A stretch of DNA of 45,740 bases from positions 1,596,258 through 1,641,997 of the forward strand of contig MNCI01004113.1 in the NCBI GenBank assembly GCA_015680685.1, in the 5' to 3' direction. The notes beneath the pieces were generated by a model. It did not search any database. It worked only from the letters and a program-made list of their open reading frames with translations, and was not told the DNA's origin. Below are positions 41,107 through 45,740 of this stretch, one piece after another. Position 1 is the stretch's first letter; each line of letters begins with the position of its first letter. Made by a program: the position numbers and the translations under genes. The DNA comes from Gnetum montanum. Its lineage: Eukaryota > Streptophyta > Gnetopsida > Gnetales > Gnetaceae.

Positions 41107-43026
41107 ATTGAATGACTCAATTTTTCATCTTTTTATTTTTCATATTTTTTGTTTTACACTTTGTTATTTTTCCAAATTTTTGTTTTACAACATCATTAGT
41201 ATATTTTATCTTTTGAATATTTTAAAATTTCTTTTATATTTTTCCTTACTTTGGTGTGAATTTTTCTCACCTTCTAATAAAAGTGCTTTATTTCCAATAG
41301 GACACAGTGATGTTGTTGTTAGATACTAATGGTGGTTTGTATCTAATGTTTTTTGATTGCTAATGCCTGGTTTCTATTTATGACTGATAACTAAGATGGG
41401 TTTCTATTTTCATGAAACAAGTAGTGGGTCCATGTCATCCACCCATTCACAAACTCTTTGGTTTTGCTGGTGTTGGGAACATGAGGTCCCTTTTACATTA
41501 ATAAAACCTTAATGAACTTGTGACCTTGGTAGTCTCCAAGCTTGGAAAAGATTCAAAGATGTGAAAAGGGTGTGGCTTTAAGGGGATTCAATACTCTTTG
41601 TACCTCTCTACCACCTTGAGTGCAAGTGTGTTGTTCATGGATTTCTCACCATTTAGTGTTGACCAATAATAGGAAGTTGAATAAGTCTTTGCATGTTGTG
41701 GTTCCCATCCAAGAAAAAAAAAAAAAAAAGAGAGAAAAAATAAAATATAACAAAAGAAAAAAAAACATTATGGGAATTCAAAGCACANCTTTCTCACTTC
41801 TTGCTTCTCTATTCTTCTCAAAAAAGGAATGGTGGTTGTCCATGGGAGGATTCTTGTGTCTTGAGGGGGTAGACTGATCCTAGAGTGATGATGTGAAGTC
41901 ACTAAAGGTGGTTGGTTTTGGTCTGGACTGAGGGTGGACTTTATCGGGTCATTTAATCATGATTCTCATAAGGGACTTCATGTGACCATGATTTGGACAT
42001 CCTTTCCATTCTCTCTCTCATCTGTTAATGCTCTCCATAACTTACCTTACTACTAATTTTCATGTTTTTGTTTCATGTATTAGTTTGATGTGTTGAAATT
42101 CCTAAATAGGTTCTTCAAGTTTGGTACTTAACTTTTTGTAGCCATTAATCAACTATGGGACCCAAAGACTCCTTATTTGAGGATATGCAAGGGCAAAAAG
42201 GGCATGTGCTACTATGGGGAGGATCCACTTGCATATATCATGGTTTGGATAGTTAAGTTCTTTACCCTTAGATATTGTCACAATCAAACTCTTTTGTGCA
42301 CCCCATTATGCATTCAACTATGTGCTTCTTAAGACATTCTTCTTCATTGAATCTTATTCTATAATTATTCCTCAATTTTCTAAATATCAAAACCCTCTTC
42401 TAATGATTTCATCATGTTCTTAGCTTTTTTGACTTCCATTTGATCTAAATTTTGCTAAAAAATTCTTTGTTTTTCACTACTTTTGATAAAGTCAACAGTG
42501 GTCAATAGCCACATCAACTCAGCCTGATTGACTAGGTCTTATCGATGCAACCCAAAAACTCTATAAATACTATCCAACACTATGAAAATTTTTGTCATTT
42601 GCTTCAAAACAAGGGAGTTTTTGCAATTTTTTAGAGCCTAAAACCTTCCAGAGCCCATACCTTTCATACTATTTATCCAAATCACTTTGTTCTTTGATCG
42701 TATAGCTACTAGAGGTAAGCTCTCAGTTGTGGGGGCCACAAACCTTAAGGTTTCCAATGAAAAATTTTCAAAATTTTTCTAACTCCCCAAAAGGGTTTCT
42801 AAATAGAATAACATTGAACCATCAATTTTTGAGAGTTTAACCCTTCCAACAAACTTTGGTAAACCTAAAATTAATTATTAATATTAAAATAACAATAAAA
42901 TAAGATCAAAATAATCAACCAAGCCATGATCACAACTTAGCCAATTATAACTACCCCAAGAGATCAGGAATTCCCAATGTTTCAAGTTACACATTAAGTG
43001 CTAATCCTTGGTTATGTTGTGACGAG
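41107..43026 (+). other. Element 3 3' region between integrase and extra ORF
   Basis: Non-coding, aligning in blocks with the 3' UTRs of elements 2 and B. It contains an A-rich run (41716-41730), one ambiguous base N at 41788, an AATTCAAAGCACA block (41775), and a CTCAGTTGTGGGGGCC purine tract (42720-42735). A TATA-like TATAAATA lies at 42562-42569. After that come about 450 bases with no coding sign until the extra ORF. Confidence 0.6.
42562..42569 (+). promoter_or_regulatory. TATA-like box upstream of the extra ORF
   Basis: TATAAATA in the context CTCTATAAATACTATCC, about 460 bases before the extra ORF. The surrounding sequence resembles a plant core promoter. Whether it drives a separate transcript cannot be told from sequence. 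Confidence 0.35.
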
Positions 43027-45740
43027 AGATGGCACCTAGACCAAAATGCCCATAGGAAGGAGGACTATCACAACCAAAGGAAAATGATCTAGAATTGGAA
43101 GAGGTTAGGAAGAACAAGCTCAAGAGTAGGTAGTAGAAACTCATGCAAGAAGACCTCTTTAGGAGGAGTCCAAAGTGGAATCTATTCAATAGATTCTCGA
43201 AGACAAGATTGTGACTGAACAATCCCAAAGAGGAGAAGCACTAGGGTCCATACCAAGACTTGAGGTCACATTGACACAAACTTGCCTAGATACAATCAAG
43301 CCTCATGATGTTTAATGCTTAGTTCTTTAAGAACTAAACTTTCGACCATTCTTGAAACATGCTCCACCAGAAGTCAAGACACAATTACAAAGCTCTCCCA
43401 TGTTGCTAATCATCACTACTAGTGAGAAGTGGTACATGGGGGACACATGTCTCTTCTAGAATACAAGAAAGGCAGGGTCCACTGTAAGAATCAAGGACAT
43501 CTAGGTGCCTTACTCAGCAGAAGCCATTGCGCAGGCTCTTGGTTTACCTGATTCTAGTGCTCATTTGGTGTAAATCTCAACATAAGAAAACCTTGAGGCC
43601 AAAATGGAGTGGACCCAATAGTGTTATGGGGTTGACAATAAAGAGTTTGATGTGCTCACATTGGTAGAGAAAATATACTTCAAGATAGTGGCCTACCACC
43701 TCAATCCAATGTTGAGTCCTAGCAAGGTGACAACCTTCTCTACCTATGCCTATGCTGCTCTAAGAAATAAATTCCTAATTAACCTTTCATAGGTAATCTA
43801 TCTAGATATAGAAAAGTATTTCAAGGAAAATGAACATGGAAGGAAAACCCTGTCATTTCCATGTTTAATCAAAAAACTCTGTAAAAGGATAGGGATAGTC
43901 CACTACACCAATGATACTATCCAGCATACTCCCATCGCCTCTTGGTCTAAAATGATTAAAGATAAGACTCTTTTTGTGTCAAAAGAAGAGGAGAAAATGC
44001 CACCACCTCCATCACCCACTCAAAAAATAATGTTAGCAGCCCACACAGCAATTAAGTGCCTACACAAAATTTGAGAATAGCTCTTGCATGAGCAGGAGCA
44101 ATGAGTAGAAATCAATGGTGGGGACCCATCTATGTACCATCCTACAATGAGTCAACTTAATGAAGTGGGTTGCATGATAAGCCAGATGGAGGGAGGTGGG
44201 CCAATATTCATAGCCCAAAGTATGTAGCTATCCACAAGGTCGAATCCTAGTGCCCAAGAGGTGACAGTGTCTCTCTCATAGTAACAACAATTCCAAAAAA
44301 TCTCTAGGAATGTCACTACCTTTTCGAAGCACTTGGAGAAGGGCGAAGGGGAAACTATCTTGGTGATGTAGCACCAAGGGCAAGAGACAGTAGTAGAAGT
44401 GGTTGCTAATAAAATCAATGAAGCATTGAATGCACCTACAATGCTTGTACCAAATGTTTCTACACTTAAAGATGTACAGATGTCCACAAGGACTATTAGT
44501 AGAAGATTAAGTGTAGCCCATCATGAAGAGTTTCTGGACCGACTAGTGGAAATTGGGCAATTGATTTCAAATATCTTTGATTTTTTGGATAATATCACTC
44601 TAACCTAGTTGGAGCTACTTGAGGCAAAGGGCGAGTGCATCATTCTTGAAGGGCAACTTGAAATGGCTCAAGCACAAAACCAACGCTTGGTAGTAAAATT
44701 TGCTAAATTAAGAGCCTATCTTACTAACCACACACTCCTCAACCCTGCATTGATAAGAGATGAAGCTTTTTAATAGCTTCAAGATAGGCTGAAACATGTT
44801 GAGGTGGGAATGGTGATGGTCATCTTTGACTAGTCCATGGGTAAGGCCAAAACATATTTAGTTCAAAAGGACTTGGTCCAGACATGCCAAGAGGATGAGA
44901 TGTTGACTGTAGAAAGTCATCGCCTATAGAATGTTTATGCATAGAAACAACCAATGCAAGAGTTTATCTAGCAATAGCAGGAGCAAATAGCTAAGGTGAA
45001 CCCTAAGCTTAGAAGATTGGTAGCAGAGAATAGAAATCTCTTCATGAAGGAAGTCTACACTTTATGCCAAAAATCTATAATTGAAATTACGTCCTAGAAG
45101 AATGAGGCTTTCAAATTTGAGAGAGTCAAAGATCACTACAGAGATCAAGTTAGCCTACAGAAAGAAGTAAATGAAAAACACATCCAGATGGCTAAGGAAA
45201 AAGTTAATGAGGCCCTCCAACAAGGAAAAGAGGTATGAAAACCTATCATTGATGGGATAGATGCCTACAATAAAATAGAGATCCACATAAAGGAATTGTA
45301 GATAGAAGAGATGACTGAATACATGGAGCTCACCAATCTCCAATATGCAAACCTGGCAATGCTAACTACCAGATAGCTACAGTCAGAGTTAGAAAAGTAG
45401 GTGGTCAGCTCATACTTGTACAAGATAGAGTTCAAGCACCAGAAGGAGACCAAGCAAAAGCTTGAGATTGCAAATGTTGAAATCAAAGTTCTCAGTGCAA
45501 GATTCATTGATCAAAGATCAACTACTAAGAAGCTAGCCAAAAGAATGAATGACTACCAAGAATTGCAGAATGCAATCAGGGCGTTCAACATCAAACACAA
45601 ATAATTTTCTGCCTAGTTTATCAATGTCAAGGAGCTGTTCCAAGCATTGCCTTGTCCTTGGGATGTGCCCATTTCAGCCCACATTAGAAAAGCTGCGTGG
45701 ACCATGCATGATCCCAAGAGTAAGAAGGAGAAGATGAAAG
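43027..45740 (+). pseudogene. Extra ORF of element 3 (plant-transposon-type protein with coiled coil), runs off the window
   Basis: Starts near ATG 43027 (MAPRPKCP). After one frame change at about 43100 it stays in a single frame to the window end, more than 850 codons, interrupted only by stop codons. Legible parts: LNFRPFLKHAPPEVKTQ (about 43334-43384), VPYSAEAIAQALGLPDSSA (about 43505-43561), a LVEKIYFKIVAYHLNP segment (about 43660-43708), KTLSFPCLIKKLCKRIGI (about 43847-43900), and a Pro-rich hinge near 44000. The second half (about 44600-45600) is rich in Leu, Glu, Lys and Gln with heptad-like spacing, suggesting coiled coils. The front part resembles proteins annotated as putative plant transposon protein in Athila/Tat elements. 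Function is unknown. It could instead belong to a separate nested element. Confidence 0.6.

Noticed and set aside
41788-41788. Ambiguous base N
   Set aside because: Single unresolved base next to a homopolymer region; a sequencing matter, not biology.

Overview
This is plant nuclear DNA. It holds one recognisable, apparently intact host gene, a five-exon PEX13 (peroxisomal import protein) at 10231-14686 on the + strand. The rest is decayed retrotransposon sequence. AT-richness, several layers of eroded LINE and Ty3/Gypsy copies, and a 2.9 kb first intron point to a large seed-plant genome. A gymnosperm is plausible, but I cannot fix the species. I saw no rRNA, tRNA, CRISPR or bacterial-type operon. 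Layout from left to right: 1-540 is AT-rich with no gene. 540-5590 is a degraded L1-type LINE on + (ORF1 DUF4283-like, endonuclease, RT, zf-RVT-like end). 5605-7810 is a 5'-truncated RTE-type LINE on -. 7837-9299 is the 3' end of a second L1 copy on -, bracketed by a 17-bp direct repeat. 9317-10180 is intergenic and the presumed PEX13 promoter. 10231-14686 is PEX13. 15232-15700 holds three short tandem arrays. From 16327 to the window end lies a pile of related Ty3/Gypsy elements of the Athila/Tat branch, with a tRNA-Asp-type primer binding site, no chromodomain and LTRs of about 0.8 kb. Gypsy layers: element 1 (5' LTR 16327-17179, partial gag) is interrupted at 18830 by element 2 (5' LTR 18831-19678, gag, protease, RT, RNase H, integrase). 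The element 2 integrase is split twice. One insertion is a solo LTR (25163-25991). The other is a complete 6.9 kb element, called B here (26308-33188, TSD GTAAA), which keeps gag and protease but has lost RT, RNase H and integrase. The rest of the element 2 integrase and 3' UTR resumes at 33189 and runs, with no LTR between, into the gag of element 3 at about 35010-35060. Element 3 carries gag-pol to about 40990, a long 3' region, and then an extra ORF (43027 to the window end) ending in a coiled-coil-rich part. How it fits together: PEX13 is the only gene likely to serve the cell. The Gypsy copies are non-functional, but their decay is informative. Most damage is stop codons at former Gln, Arg or Trp positions with few frameshifts, as expected from deamination of methylated cytosines. 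Points most worth a second look: the palindromic GCGATATCGC module in the LTR U3 regions, the gag-protease-only derivative B, the extra ORF with its own upstream TATA-like site, and the variant zinc-knuckle-like motif of Gag. All alignments were made by eye between copies in this window; family names come from recognised motifs.
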